NCBI RefSeq assembly: GCF_905220415.1 | Contig: NC_059556.1 | Span: 9,188,501-9,252,500 of the forward strand | Direction: 5' to 3' | Length of the DNA: 64,000 bases | Origin: Colias croceus | Lineage: Eukaryota; Arthropoda; Insecta; Lepidoptera; Pieridae | Shown here: in pieces, positions 24,021-35,967 of the stretch | How positions within the stretch are numbered: the stretch's first letter is position 1 | Layout of the letters: every line of letters begins with the position of its first letter | Program-made: the position numbers and the translations under genes | The notes under the pieces: generated by a model | Database searches by the model: none | Seen by the model: only the letters and a program-made list of their open reading frames with translations | What the model was told of the DNA's origin: nothing

Positions 24021-26163
24021 ATGGAGGGCGGGCGGCAGTCGCGCCTGCTCGGCCGACTGCTCGGCAAGCTGCGCGGCGAACATCGGACATCATTGGATAA
24101 AAACTTTTCTTTTAGTTCTTCGTGGTATGATATTTTGATTTTGATTGACTATTTGCATATTTTTTACGTATTATAATTCATTAATGAATTTATAAACGTT
24201 AGGTTATTTATTTTATTTAGTTGACTATAAAGTATGGAGCCCTTTAAAAATTATAATCTGATTAAAAAATATTAAAGTCGATTAACATTTTTAATGAGTT
24301 TAAGTCTTAGATCATTAAAGTACATGACTAATTTATTAATGCAATGTGGTATATTTTTATTTAAGTAGGTAACCTACTATGATATATAAAAAAATAGGTC
24401 ATTGGTAACCTACTAAGAAATAATTCATAATTTATTAATTTTGATTTTTTTCCATAAAATGGTTTCAAATGCAGCATGAGCGAGAGTGTAGGCTGCGGCA
24501 GCGGCACGGAAGACGATGTAGAACCGACCTGCACTAAAGCCACTGTGTCCAATTCGACGATCGACTACACGCAGTTTGCCGCTAATGTTGATTTACGGTA
24601 TAACTTTATAAAGTAATTTTTTAAAGACGTTTTACTTACTACCACAGAGCAAGTAATATAGTACTTACTACTCAAAAAAAAGATCCAATAAACTTATACT
24701 TAATATAAGAAGTTTTCTATAAAACGTTTGACTTATTTTTATTGAATACTTACATTACATTTACTTAACTATAGAAATGCAGAATGCCTTAAATATTATG
24801 AATATTAATTGTTCCCGCTTCCTACTTTTGTCCGATTTACGTGGGATTTTTTGAAAAATTGTTACTTAATTAAAAAAAAACATTTTTGATGTGGTCAAAT
24901 TCGATTTATTTATAAGAAAATTCGGATCAATAATTTAATCATTTGTTTAGATATGGAGGACAATATTTGACACCTGATCAATTACCTGAGTTCTGCAACC
25001 AGTTGCATCACCTCGTTGAAGTCATCAGGAACATACAGTCATATGCTAAGGTCACGGGCGAATATCCAAGGTAAGAGAAAACTTATTATTTAAGAAAATT
25101 CATAGATATATATACATATTTTCCAAGAACATCATTTGATTTTGCCCATTTCATATTTATTAGATAAGTACCTATTATATACCTAAAATGTATAATTTTG
25201 TTAGTGAGTTTTTTTAAGATCCTATGCCTATTGTTATAAAAGTTTAGATATTTTTTATAAAATTCAGTAAATATAGCCAGATTACTAAATAGTTACCAGG
25301 TAATTGTGTTTCTTAGTTTTCGTTCCTGTTACAAAGATGGCTAAAAATAATTTATATAACGTTTATGTTTCTCGTTTTCGTTTGTATATTTTTTTTGTTT
25401 TCATTACAGCGAATTAGAACGTCGTCTAGAACGCGAAGCTCGCGAAGTAGCGGCGCTCGCGAGCGAAGCGAGAAACGCGCGGGACGCGGCCGAGCGCGCT
25501 ACGGTACAACGCGAGGCGTTGAGGTGCGAACGCGGACAGCTTGTCACGCAACTCGCTAGGATGAGGGATGTTGGTGAGATTTTTAGCCGTAGTTATTTGG
25601 TAATGTTTGTTGTTGGTGATGAGATATAAATTTATTTGTTTTTGTACATTTTTCGTAAATTGAAATTACACACGAAAAACGACAACAACGGTATATAGGT
25701 AAGACCATAATATTTATAAGTCATGATAATAACCAAAAAACCAGAACTATACAGGATGCTCCTATTTTAATTGTTCATTCTGTTTATAATTTTTTTACCA
25801 CAGCACGTGATGGCACAGTTAAAATAAATCAGAGTTAACGTCTGAATTATACAATATTCACAATATAATATGATTTCTTAAAATATTTTTTATCAAAACA
25901 GAAGTCCGTGAGCTGGAGAGCACGGTGCGTGTGTCGGACAGAAAGCTGTACAAGAGTTACGAAGCTGTGAAAGACACGACCGACCCAAGTGCATTTGAAC
26001 CTATTTTAGAAGAAATTAGGGTAAGTCTTAACTATATTAATCTATCTATACATATAATAAATCTGTAGAAGGGTCAATTCTGTACATTGAAAATATTGAA
26101 AAAATAAATAGCAGGGGGTGTTACTGGATCGATACCAAACCCAAATATGTGATTAAAAAATTT

Positions 26164-26208
<45 letters not shown>

Positions 26209-28153
26209 ATGTGAAGACATCACGTGAAAACTACCGGTTCGATTTCGATGAAACTTGGTATAATTATACCTTATTATCCTGGGCGTAAAATAGGATACTT
26301 TTTATCCTGAAAAAATTCGTAGAAAAAAAATAATCTTAATTTTTCAGTTTTATCCATAGACGTTGTTCTGTACAACCGCGAACACACGTTGCGTATTATT
26401 ATAGGCCTAGCCGTATTTGGATCCAATAAATATTTATAAGATGTAATTGTCAGAGTTACTCAAAATGGATAAATATAATATAATATAAATAAACCATCCA
26501 CGCGAAGACCGACATCCGCGCGGACGGAGTCGCGGGCGGAAGCTAGTTAATAATAATTATGTATCAATATTTTCTTGGCAAAAAAAATATATACCGACCG
26601 AATTGATAACCTCCTCCTTTTTTTGAAGTCGGTTAAAGATAAGAGACATGTTCTGTAAAATATAATAACAATAAGCTAAGAACCAGGAAAAAGGGACATC
26701 AGAAGGAGATCATATTATGTTTTTAAAGTTTAAAATATCAGATTAAATAAATACCTACATTTTTAATGTTTCAATAAACAATAGAATAAATTGTGTGGGG
26801 TGTTTAAAAAATCAGTTTTATTTTTGTAGAACAAGCAAAACGCCCTTGAAGGTCTACAGCGGCTGATAGAAAATCGACGTAACTCGTTGTCGAAGAAGCC
26901 GTCACACGCTTTGCCACTGCCAGCCAGTAATGATGGTATTATATTGTATTTGATTTACTTTTTTATTGATAAAACTGAATATAAGTACCTTAAATATATA
27001 TCTAGACTTGGTAGTAAGCATTATAAGATTTTTTAACCGAGCTTTTTTTTTTGGAACGAAGTTCCTTATCGCGCGTTGTGAAAGGGGGCTAGACGGAAAA
27101 AATTCTTACAAAAAGTTGACACGACACTTTTTGCTAGAGTTGTATGCCGACGTGCGCGTGGTTCTCTGTCTGTCTCTCTCTAACTTAACACTTCGTTCCA
27201 TCTGGATGTCCTTTGACATCGCTCAAGTTTTTTTTGTTGATTGATTTGGCTTAATCCTGTTATTTTTGAAAAGGATCTTAAAAAGCTTACGGTGGCTGTT
27301 TACTTCTACATTATCCGTAAACATCTATTTGAGGGTCACTTACCTAACTATTTATTGACCATGTTTATTTGTGTTTATAATTTATCCATTGTTTTTTTTG
27401 TGTTTATAATTCCAGGCGGACCAATAACTTCAACACGTAAGCGTCACGAGAGTCGGCGTTCGAACAAGAGAAGAAGGAAAGACATAATACGAGAACCACG
27501 CTCCGTCCCGCTCTCGGGGGAACCGAGCTCGCATGAACCACATCAGGTATAAAATTATTAAAATGTTAAGATACCTTCTAGCAAAATTATTAATTACCTA
27601 ATTAAGAACTTTGCTGGAAATTACCTTATTTCCTTGATAAATATTGAACCTTTTTGCTATAGCCTATAAATAACCTTTTGATTCGTGTATAAAGTTGATT
27701 GGGTGTATTGATCTATGTTCATAGGCAACGTGGTTAAAATAGGTTGTCCTTAATATTATTATTACTCTGAATATTCCGATAGATGGCACTTATGACGAAC
27801 GAATCGAACGAAAACGAACGAAACAGATGGAACGAATAAAAAAATAGCTCACGAGGACTCGAACCCGCGTCTTCCACCTTGTCGGGACGAAACCCACGGC
27901 GTTATCGATTTTTTTCTACTCATTATAAATGTCTTATTTATAAAGAATTTAATGCTATAAAACTAAATATAAAATATCATTGATAAAAATTTCTCATTTC
28001 CCCCGCCAGGTGACGCTATACATCCGCGGAGTGGGTGTCAACTCCCAAGCGTCGCGCATGCGCGCGGGCAGCGCGGCCGCTGTCACTCTTGGCGCGCTTG
28101 ACGTGCCCGCCAGAGGCAGCGTACAGGATATCATGTATTTTACGGCTCCCTGA
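24021..28153 (+). CDS. Unrecognised 336-residue coiled-coil protein, eight exons
   Basis: Exons: 23988-24124 (ATG at 24021), 24475-24597, 24951-25070, 25410-25573, 25902-26020, 26830-26935, 27416-27546 and 28010-28153 (TGA). Every junction has GT-AG signals and matching phase, so the model is strong even though the family is unknown. Residues 36-76 are Ser/Thr/Asp-rich; 77-116 are a compact segment (YLTPDQLPEF, LHHLVEVIRNIQSYAK) that may be folded; about 117-240 are heptad-rich, starting ELERRLEREAREVAAL; 253-268 form a basic cluster (RKRHESRRSNKRRRKD) that could be a nuclear or microtubule-binding signal; the last exon encodes a less charged tail. No enzyme motif, signal peptide or membrane segment is seen. 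The frame is open upstream of the ATG to the exon start, so the true start could lie in an earlier exon. Spindle-F was considered for its size but not supported. Confidence 0.8.
26045..26546 (+). mobile_element. Helitron-like element, family D, 502 bp with GTCT microsatellite
   Basis: Starts TCTATACATATAATAAATCT after an A and ends GTCGCGGGCGGAAGCTAG before a T. An array of about ten GTCT units lies inside near 26166. The reverse copy at 39806-40285 matches over nearly its whole length, which defines both ends. It lies in the intron between exons 5 and 6 of the coiled-coil gene. Confidence 0.85.
26588..26637 (+). repeat. End fragment of the GAAGTCGGTTA repeat
   Basis: ATACCGACCGAATTGATAAC through TTTGAAGTCGGTTA matches the right end of the elements at 49725 and 58267. 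Confidence 0.65.
27052..27200. mobile_element. MITE-like element with TGGAACGAAG ends
   Basis: TGGAACGAAG opens and CTTCGTTCCA closes a 149-bp segment in an intron of the coiled-coil gene. A partial relative is at 18753. A 92-codon frame across it is not part of the spliced gene. Confidence 0.55.
27838..27930 (-). repeat. tRNA-like SINE fragment
   Basis: The minus strand carries CGGGTTCGAGTCCTCGTGAG, a B-box-like sequence, with the same T-rich AATCGATTTTTTTCTACTC flank type as 21395-21485. Confidence 0.4.
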
Positions 28154-28194
28154 TATTATTTGAGACTAAAATTGTAGTTTTAAATACTGTTTGA

Positions 28195-28200
28195 AATAAA
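28195..28200 (+). terminator. Poly(A) signal of the coiled-coil gene
   Basis: AATAAA lies 42 bases after the stop codon at 28153. The closeness of a canonical signal supports the predicted last exon. Confidence 0.7.
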
Positions 28201-28380
28201 CTGTGATAAATTTTTTCGACTTTTATTTTTACTTGCAACTTATACAACCAAATAAATATTATGTTATGTTGTTGGTAATTTTGATTTGGTACGGTTAAAC
28301 GGTAGGAGTAGGCAAATAAGTGACTTTAAAAATTATATTTGTTGCGTAAATAAAACAACAAAGGCCCTTAAATGCAATTA

Positions 28381-28386
28381 TTTATT
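28381..28386 (-). terminator. Poly(A) signal of the secreted-peptide gene
   Basis: AATAAA on the minus strand lies 76 bases after the predicted stop at 28462. The two convergent genes thus end about 180 bp apart. Confidence 0.65.
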
Positions 28387-28461
28387 AAAATAATAGTTAA
28401 CATGCTTTCATTTAGTAGGTAATTTGGTTATCCATTATATTATGTGGTTTTTCGGAGAAAG

Positions 28462-29581
28462 TCAATCGTGTTGAGAAGACGGATGATGTGCTGGTTCTTC
28501 TGGTTTCGGCTGTATTAGATAAAATTATAATTTAAAAAAAGAATCTGCACGTAAATCGGTTCAGAAACCTCGGAGTAATCGGTGTACATACATAAAAAAA
28601 TATACCAGCCGAATTGATAACCTCATCCTTTTTTTGAAGTCGGTTAAAAATCAAATTTTATGAACAAGTAAAAGAAAAATAGAAACTGAGGATGTAGGGG
28701 AGTTTCAAAACGTCTAGGTACATCTTTAATTTTTAAATTGTTTTGTGTTAAATTTCTAACAAATAAAAAGTACCTATTATCCGATCAGCAGTTCTTGAGT
28801 AAGTTAGCTTTATGTAATCAAGAGCAGAATTAGAATTTCTTTAGCTTAGTTTGACTTATTTGTTATTATATTCGCTACAACACAACCAAGCTTCATCAAA
28901 ATTCCTATTTTTGCGTCGACTCAAACATACATTCAAACTTGGCAATTTGTAACATAACCACAAGCAACAAAAAAAGTTAGCAATTTATAATGCACAGATA
29001 ATTAAAACATTACCGTGGTGGTAGTGGTAGTGGGAGGGTCAGCCGTGGTGGTCGTGGGTACGTGCGGCGTGGTCGGCGGCTTCGTGTGGTGCTCGTGCGA
29101 TGGCGAGTGGTGATGGGAGGAAGAGCATAGCTAGATAACGATAAAAAAAGCAAATAATATTATAGGTAGGTACCTACTAACTAACTAGTAGTTAACTATA
29201 CGAAATTGTTTTTTTCGCTATTTTGAGAAAGCCGTTAAAATGCTTAGTTTTATAAAATAAAAATGTAATAGGTGATTTAATTAAAAAGGCTAATTTAAGA
29301 TATTTCCAATTTATTGATTAGTATTCTAGAATTATATTAAAGTTTTATTAACTGTTGTACTAGATAACATGGGTACCTAATTTTGATACTGTTCGTCACC
29401 ACGACAAGCGGCTAGTTTGCGACAATATCCTTTTTTTTGCAAAGAACCAAAAAATACCTTAAAAATAATAAAATACTATTGTATCTATTTTTATTTATTT
29501 ATTTATCATATTTATTATTAAATAAAAATTTACCTGAATAGCTAATACCGCGAAAATAGTGAAGAGCACAAAGGTTTTCAT
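28462..29581 (-). CDS. Small secreted His/Pro/Thr-rich peptide, 70 residues, three exons
   Basis: Exons read leftwards: 29581-29534 (16 codons), 29130-29014 (39 codons) and 28509-28462 (15 codons and TGA). All introns are phase 0 with donors GTAAAT and GTAATG and acceptors TCTAG and TACAG. The start gives MKTFVLFTIFAVLAIQLCSS, a textbook signal peptide split by intron 1. The mature part, about 50 residues, is almost only His, Pro, Thr and Ser: SHHHSPSHEHH, then Thr runs (PTTTTADPPTTTTTT), then a His/Pro tail PAHHPSSQHD. The composition continues across the last join, which supports that exon. It resembles a mucin-like linker, probably O-glycosylated and able to bind metal; function unknown. 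Without the last splice the frame would end three codons later (VMF). A TATA box and poly(A) signal fit the model. No homologue is recognised. Confidence 0.75.
28537..28645 (+). repeat. GAAGTCGGTTA repeat, partial copy
   Basis: Shares CGGTTCAGAAACCTCGGAGT, GTGTACATACATAAAAAAAT and the TTTGAAGTCGGTTA end with the copies at 49725 and 58267. It begins just upstream (in transcript terms, inside intron 2) of the last exon of the secreted-peptide gene. Confidence 0.75.
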
Positions 29582-29640
29582 GGTGACCAACTTGTGTAAA
29601 AATAAAAGTATGATTGGGCGCCAATCCAAATGGGTGCATT

Positions 29641-29647
29641 ATTTATA
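29641..29647 (-). promoter_or_regulatory. TATA box of the secreted-peptide gene
   Basis: TATAAAT on the minus strand, in GGGGTTATAAATAATGCACC, lies 60 bases upstream of the ATG at 29581. Transcription would start about 30 bases downstream, leaving a short 5' UTR, as is usual for small secreted insect proteins. Confidence 0.65.
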
Positions 29648-31121
29648 ACCCCATTGCGGAAATAGCCGTAACAAAAAGAAAATAAAAACAATTTTCCAAA
29701 CATAATCAGGCTTAAACAATGTATCGATAAACGTTATCGATTTTTTGCTTTGCTTCAGTACTAATGAACAATGCCATTAGCGAGGTTTAGGAATATTTTC
29801 ACGAAAATTATCATAAATTATTTCAATGCCACATTTTATGATAAATTATAATTATTACGCATTAATTTATAAGTTTAATTATAGAATAATTCCATACAAT
29901 ATCATTAGAAATAATACCCTACTGCTTTCAGGTATTTTATCATGAATATACTTGAAGTAAAGAAGTTTCAGAAATATTTGGTCTTTTAAATTTTCAGTGA
30001 TTCGTTACTGTCGAGTCTAGTCGCATCACTAATTAATAATGAGGATGTAATTGGATATTAATCGAAAAATAAACACGGTTTTTGTCATCTTTTTTAGTCT
30101 TGTCGTTAATTTTCTGCTATAATTTGTTTTAATTAGGTACAACCTAAATAGCTAGATCTAAAAATAAAAATAATTACTAAGTAACTACCTGATTTTTAAA
30201 GTTTAAATATATAGATAGTTTATTATTATTTATTTCCTTACTACTGAGTCACTAAGTGGTCACTACTATAGTATCTATTATATTGTGAATAATGCGTGTG
30301 TTCCAAATAAATTTATTTGTAAGATGGTCTCAAGCAGTAAAAAATTTATAATCCCGGAAAGTATAATTTATTATGGTTTATGCGGGATCTGAGTAGGTAG
30401 TAGGGGTTGATTATTATGATCCCGGGCCATAGGTACGTAGTACATAATTATAATTTCACATCATCATATTTTTTTCCAAGAAGTACATTAACTATGTACT
30501 TCTAACATATTCTATGAATTTATTTATGTAGTATCTAACTCATAGTAACTGTTGTGGAATTATTATGATGAATGCTCAAAATAAAATAAATATATTTTAG
30601 TATCTCTTTATTTTAAAAACTATCAAAACTACAAGTTTCGTAAATGTGTACAAATTACATAAAATTCAAATAAAATTGCTCTCGATGGACATTGACTTGA
30701 CCGGAAGCTAAGTAGCTATTTCCATAAAGCCAGATCATACTGTTTTACATTTTAACAATATTAGAAAAAAAACATTGTAACTGTTATAGCTTAAATAAAC
30801 AAACACGAAGGCTAACAGTATTTTAATAGAATATAATTATCGACTTAGTTTATTTTTTGATAATAATAAAGTAAATTATTTCAATCTATGTGTTATATGA
30901 ATAACTGTGTACAAGTATCCGAACGCGCCAACCTTGAGACGTTGGCATTTTTGGCATGTCAATTTGCCAGCTCGCTTCGATTTAGTTTGGCAGATGTGAA
31001 AATGGATTGATTGTAATTTTAAATAAAAAAACGAAGATAACTGAATGAATGCACTGAGTGATATTGTCGATACTCGTAAAGTGGTTGTATAGTAAACAAA
31101 GGCACGAGTTTATTTATAAAA
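29648..31121. other. Spacer between the secreted-peptide gene and jagunal
   Basis: AT-rich with no recognisable gene or repeat. The jagunal 5' UTR and promoter lie in its last 200 bp or so, where the sequence becomes less AT-rich (GCGCCAACCTTGAGACGTTG near 30925). Confidence 0.5.
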
Positions 31122-33525
31122 ATGGCTTCAAGGGGTGGTGTTATGGTAACTGGTACAAATGGTGCAGATTTTCAGCACAGGGAAAAAATAGCGGCTCAGT
31201 ATCAAATAAGGTTAGTATTGTGATTATTTTTATGTATGTGATCAGCTACCGTCTGTGGTTAGTTAGCCTGTGACACACGACATGATATCGTCGAGTTCCG
31301 TCAAATTATTTTTAGACGAAAGCAGTAGGTTGTACTATTTCGCGCCTTATATTTGAATGTTACGTTTATTTATTTTATTGATGAGCAAAGCTTATATAAA
31401 TTGAACAGAAACGTAATACACTTTAAATTATTCAGTGCTAAAATGGTGCTAAACAACATAATTTTACTTCAAAACATTACTTTGAATACTTTGAAATATT
31501 TTAATTTTAACTACATATAGCTATGTAAAAAATCTTAAATGACTTGAAACAGTCATAAATCCTTGTGCTTAATTTTTAATTACAAACTAGTTAACAAAAA
31601 AAATACAACATAATAAACTATTAAATAACAATAATTATATCTATAATTTCAGTGCATTAAACAAGTCGAGGCTGAAGTACTGTGTATTCTTCCACCATGT
31701 ATTGTTCCTGGTGATGCTGGCCAAGCTCTCCGCTGACATATTGGATAAACTGGACATTTTTATACTGGAGATAGAAGAGTTGCAAATTCCACAGGTGATT
31801 TTATAGTTGAATAACCATTAACTTGTGTGTGGTGCTACTGATTTCTACAAATAAATGATCAATTTACAAATAAAATATTAAATACAGAAGAATCCTATCT
31901 TTTTTTTATGACTATCTGTATTAAGTTAGCAATTCTCATTTACATGTAATAGTTGTCCTTTTATAAAAATTTCTTACCCCTTATTGCATTTTTATAATAG
32001 TTATTGTATTAATTTTTTATATCCCATTTTGTAAGGTCTCACATTGTTTGTAACAATGAATGTATTCTATGGTTCAAAATTTATCATATACCGAACCAAA
32101 ATAAACCAATAATACCTGCAACCAGTCAAAAGACTAGGCAGATGATGTCAAATTTATATTTACACATACCACATAATAAAACACTTTCACTAATATCTTG
32201 ATTTATTATTATACCTACATTACCTACATACTAACTTGATTTGACTTACCGGTTGGCTTGGTTGGCAGTGGCCCTGCCTTCCAAGCCAAAGGTTGTGGGT
32301 TCAATTCCCACCCAGGGCAAATATTTGTGTGATGAACATAGATGTTTGCTCTGTGTCTGGGTGTTAATCATCTATATAAGTATATATTTGATATTATATA
32401 TGTATGTTTATCAGCCATCTGGTTTCCATAACACAAGCGAAAGCTTAGTATGGGATCAGATCGTGCCGTGTGTGATAATTGTCCTGAAATATTTATTTAT
32501 TTATACTTTACTCCTTATTTAACTATATTATATGAATGAATTCCAGCCGCTCTGGTGGGAGTACATCTGGTGCCTATCCCTGCCACTCTCGTTCCTCGGC
32601 CTGTCAGCAATCAAACGCAACAACATACTGCACCTGCGTAGATACATGTACGGTATATCGGGGCTCGGCCTGCTGCCGCTGTTGTACTGTGTGCTGCATT
32701 ACTGCGGAGACGTGTGGGTGTATCTCGCTGATGATGATGATGATGAGGAGATTCAATTGTGGCAGGTAATGGTGTATTTGTATAGTATGTGTTCATAGTA
32801 CGTACTGACATTGAAATTGTCGTTTTATAATGTAAAATTGTATAATGCATTATATTTTCAAACTTAAATGTTCGTTAATTAAAACTTTAATTTTAAAGGC
32901 ACATTTTACATAGATACATATTAACCGTCTTGTTACTCACTTAGTTCCAATCATAAATAACATTTCCTTTTTAAAATATTTTTCAATATTTTGAAAAGTA
33001 TCCCCCATACAAACTTTCATCAAATGCGTTTCAGTTAGCCGCAGCAGTCTGCAGGCTAGCCTCTTAAGCAAACAAAACAATATATAATAAAATATATAAA
33101 ACAATTAACTTACTAAAGAACTACCATTGCCGTTTGCCTATTATAGGCCATCCACACGTCTGCCGAACAATGTGACAAACAACGAACAAATAGGGACAGC
33201 ACTATATGAAGAAAAGAGATGTACTTATTTCCTTCTCGCTTCTCTGTATAGCGCCGTCCCTATGTGTTCGCAGACGTGTGGTTGGCCTATTACATATTGC
33301 ATATTATATTACATGAACGAACGGCAAGTATTCTTATAACTATAGTTACATATTGGTTTGTTAATATAATATTTATATTTTTTTCAATTCCAGGGTTATC
33401 CCTACGGTCTTCTCTGGTACGCCTTCGTGTTCTTAGCGTGTCAAGTTCATTTCTTCCAACTATACTTTTCCTACAACCTGCTGAAGGCCTGGCGCTCCAG
33501 AGGCACTTATAAGAAAGGAAATTAA
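31122..33525 (+). CDS. jagn: Jagunal, ER membrane protein
   Basis: Four exons: 31122-31210, 31653-31794, 32547-32765 and 33394-33525 (TAA), giving 193 residues, close to the fly protein. The start MASRGGVMVTGTNGADFQHR and the block LNKSRLKYCVFFHHVLFLVM match Jagunal clearly, as do PLWWEYIW, FLGLSA and GYPYGLLWYAF. Four hydrophobic segments are visible: about 40-58, 84-97, 108-125 and 156-178. The C-terminus ends in a basic tail with KKGN, consistent with ER residence. Jagunal shapes the ER and supports vesicle traffic to the plasma membrane in fly oocytes; its human counterpart JAGN1 is needed in neutrophils. One local oddity is an acidic run of five Asp and two Glu in the third loop (GAT repeat in the DNA). 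A SINE sits 30 bp upstream of exon 3. Confidence 0.95.
32235..32510 (+). mobile_element. tRNA-derived SINE, copy 1
   Basis: A box-like GGCTTGGTTGGCAGTGG and B box GGGTTCAATTCCCACCC are followed by a conserved body (GTGTCTGGGTGTTAATCATC, ATGGGATCAGATCGTGCCGT) and an ATTTATTTATTTATA tail. It lies in jagunal intron 2 in the sense direction. A 93-codon frame across it is not a gene. Confidence 0.85.
33140..33293. mobile_element. MITE with about 25-bp inverted ends in jagunal intron 3
   Basis: TATAGGCCATCCACACGTCT at the left and its near reverse complement (AGACGTGTGGTTGGCCTAT) at the right; subterminal GGGACAGCACTATA and TATAGCGCCGTCCC also pair. About 150 bp, no coding content. Confidence 0.75.
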
Positions 33526-34035
33526 TATATTCAACGTTATCCTAAGAATTTTGTGTACGCAAAACAATTTTTGGAAGATTTTTCTGTTTGAAATGGGTTA
33601 AATGTTTAAAAGAAATGTTTAATATCTGTTATTGTTATAATGAGATTTTTATTTTTTGTTGAAAAACCAGGATAAAGGAACCAATTTAAATATAGATTTT
33701 TTGGTATAAAAATAATCTCTAATAACGCCTTAAAATTGTGAAAATATAAAATGCTGTAACATGGTCTCTATATTTAATCTCTTTTTAATCATTGTTTAAT
33801 GAGTGTTTAATTATATTCATTTTTTATTGCTCTCTACTACTAGCAAGAGGAGGGTTGTTTAAAGGTAATACTCGGTTGACAAGTACATATGAATTTTCAT
33901 AAAAATTACATAAAATTTAAACTTAATTAAAATCTGTCATTATATTTTATGTAAAAGTTCATTTAGGACTTGGCTCTTTCTAAATTTCAATATTATAATA
34001 TGTATTAGAGATGTAATTTTTATTATATTTATTTT

Positions 34036-34188
34036 AGTGAAACTTCTTTAGGCGCGTTGAGAGTAAAATTTCAAGGTCTCGTCATAGCAATACCGTCACG
34101 TCATGGAGTAATGCGACGATTATGTTATCTTTGAATCTTGCCAAAGAAGTTTCACTTCTGACACGTGTGCTCGGCACACACGCTGTTT
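34036..34188 (+). repeat. GTGAAACTTC foldback repeat, copy 3
   Basis: AGTGAAACTTCTTTAGGCGC at the start, CCAAAGAAGTTTCACTTCTG near the end and the palindrome GTGTGCTCGGCACACAC after it. One of the best preserved copies, with an extra CATAGCAATACCG segment. Confidence 0.85.
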
Positions 34189-35239
34189 ATTTTGAGAAAA
34201 TGATTGATAAAAAAAGGTTCTATATAGAGATCAATCAATAATTCTTAGGATGAAAAAATTAATAGAGGAAAAGAGATCGACAATTTTATATATCGTCGTC
34301 TCTTTCACACCAACGGTGATGGTTTGATGTGTGATTTCCCGGCGAGTGCTATTTGTTAATTTTACACGATTGTTAATAAAAAGTTAAATTATTTGTTTGT
34401 TTTTCTTTGTGCATTTTTGCACTGCCATCGAATTTTTATATAATATTTAAAGATTTTTTTCAATAATTTAATTAAACACGAAAATACCTAAATATTTCAG
34501 TTACAATAGAAATTTATAATGTGTAAATACAAGTACAATATTATATATAAAGATGGAATTTTGCTTCTTTGTACAGGCACTAATGGAAATTAACTTTACT
34601 AAGTCGTAAAAAAATTTTCTTCGGATTGATAGCGAGGACTTTCGTTTGTATTTATAATTGCACAATCAGAAAAATAATATTATATTCAATATTATATAGA
34701 AAAATAATTATACTTCTTCAATTTCTTCCATTTATTAACAGGGACAGTTTAAAATAAAAATGTTTGAATTGCCAGTATAAAAAAGAACTGGGCCTATAAT
34801 ATGTATTAGTGTAGAATATTACAATAGATATTTTTGCCTTATTCTTATACTAAAATTTGTAAATAATATAGAAAATAGTTTGGTGTCTATAGAGGAAATG
34901 TATAAGATTTTTGTAATAAGAGCATAAATGACATTTTATCTCGACTCGTTATTTGTATAAATAAATTGTTTTATATAATAAAAAGACTTTTCTTTCCATA
35001 ATATTTAGAAACTAGACAAGCTTTCAACTTTGTTTGTTCCAAAAGTAGAGTAGTAAAGTCCAAAGTACTAGGTTTAGGTGTTAAGTTAGTGTTAGAAAAA
35101 TCGTTTCAGGTGTTTTCAAATTTCAGCACAATTGAATTTTTGAATATTTCATTTAGCGGCAGTTATTATGTGTATATTTAATGTACATTATTATTACGTA
35201 ATACATAAATAATTTACCTATTTATATATCGATAATGCT

Positions 35240-35290
35240 ACCAACTTTATCGAGTTTGGGCTCGTTTGATTCGTGTTGAAAAATACACTA
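35240..35290 (-). repeat. Short dispersed repeat
   Basis: The reverse complement matches 49725-49773 over about 49 bases with no evident mismatch (core AATCAAACGAGCCCAAACTC). It is probably an end fragment of the GAAGTCGGTTA element. Confidence 0.6.
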
Positions 35291-35967
35291 TTTTTATTCT
35301 TATCAAACATTTTATTTTTAATGCAAGACGCGTGTTATAAAAAGCCCCAAAGAAAGTGCCGGTATCATGTAATTCATTATTTTTTATTTATATTTTATCA
35401 ATGTCATTAGTATCAGTTCATTACAAGCTGATCCTCAATAATTGAATTCGGATACTTCATGACGTCTTTCAGATAATTTAATTGATACCTGTAGATTAAT
35501 TATTGCAAAATATTTGAGCAGTAAGCAGATTAATAAATCAGTGAATACATTATTTTTTGTGTGTTAAATTAAATAATAATAAACTTATTATATATGTTAT
35601 GTATTGTTATATCTCAAACGACCGTTACAGGCCCTTTAGAATAGCCTGTAGGTACTAATACAACATCACAATAACTTCTATGTTTTTTTTTAATAAATCA
35701 ATTACATACAATAGGTAACTTATAAACTTAGAGTATATATTACAGTAGCTTATAATTATATGAAATTTTTTTCTATCCTGGCAGTTCACTTCCAGTTAAA
35801 ATTTATCAAAAAAAAGCAAAACACATTTTATTACTCTGTGGTTCAACAAATAACGTTCCATTGTTCCGTTTTTTATAAGGAAATCTGAATTCAGGGAAAG
35901 TGTTGCAATAAAACAAAAAGTGGATAGGACTAGAAATATATTAACGTAAATAAAATTAATTAAATAA

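Larger units (their letters stand above)
33526..35967. other. Jagunal 3' UTR and spacer before HHEX (convergent genes)
   Basis: AT-rich 3' UTR from 33526; its end is unclear. A foldback copy lies at 34036-34188 and a short repeat at 35240-35290 that matches 49725-49773 in reverse. Nothing coding was seen. Confidence 0.45.

Noticed and set aside
25365..25559. 64-codon frame with SRTRSSRSSGARERSEK
   Set aside because: Wrong frame of exon 4 of the coiled-coil gene; the phase-consistent frame starts ELERRLERE.
24021..28153. Assignment of the coiled-coil gene as Spindle-F
   Set aside because: Only length and coiled-coil character agree; the sequence as I know the family does not match.
32241..32522. 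93-codon frame
   Set aside because: Lies in a tRNA-derived SINE.
33127..33512. Two frames of 70 and 82 codons
   Set aside because: The first crosses a MITE; the second is an out-of-frame reading of jagunal exon 4.
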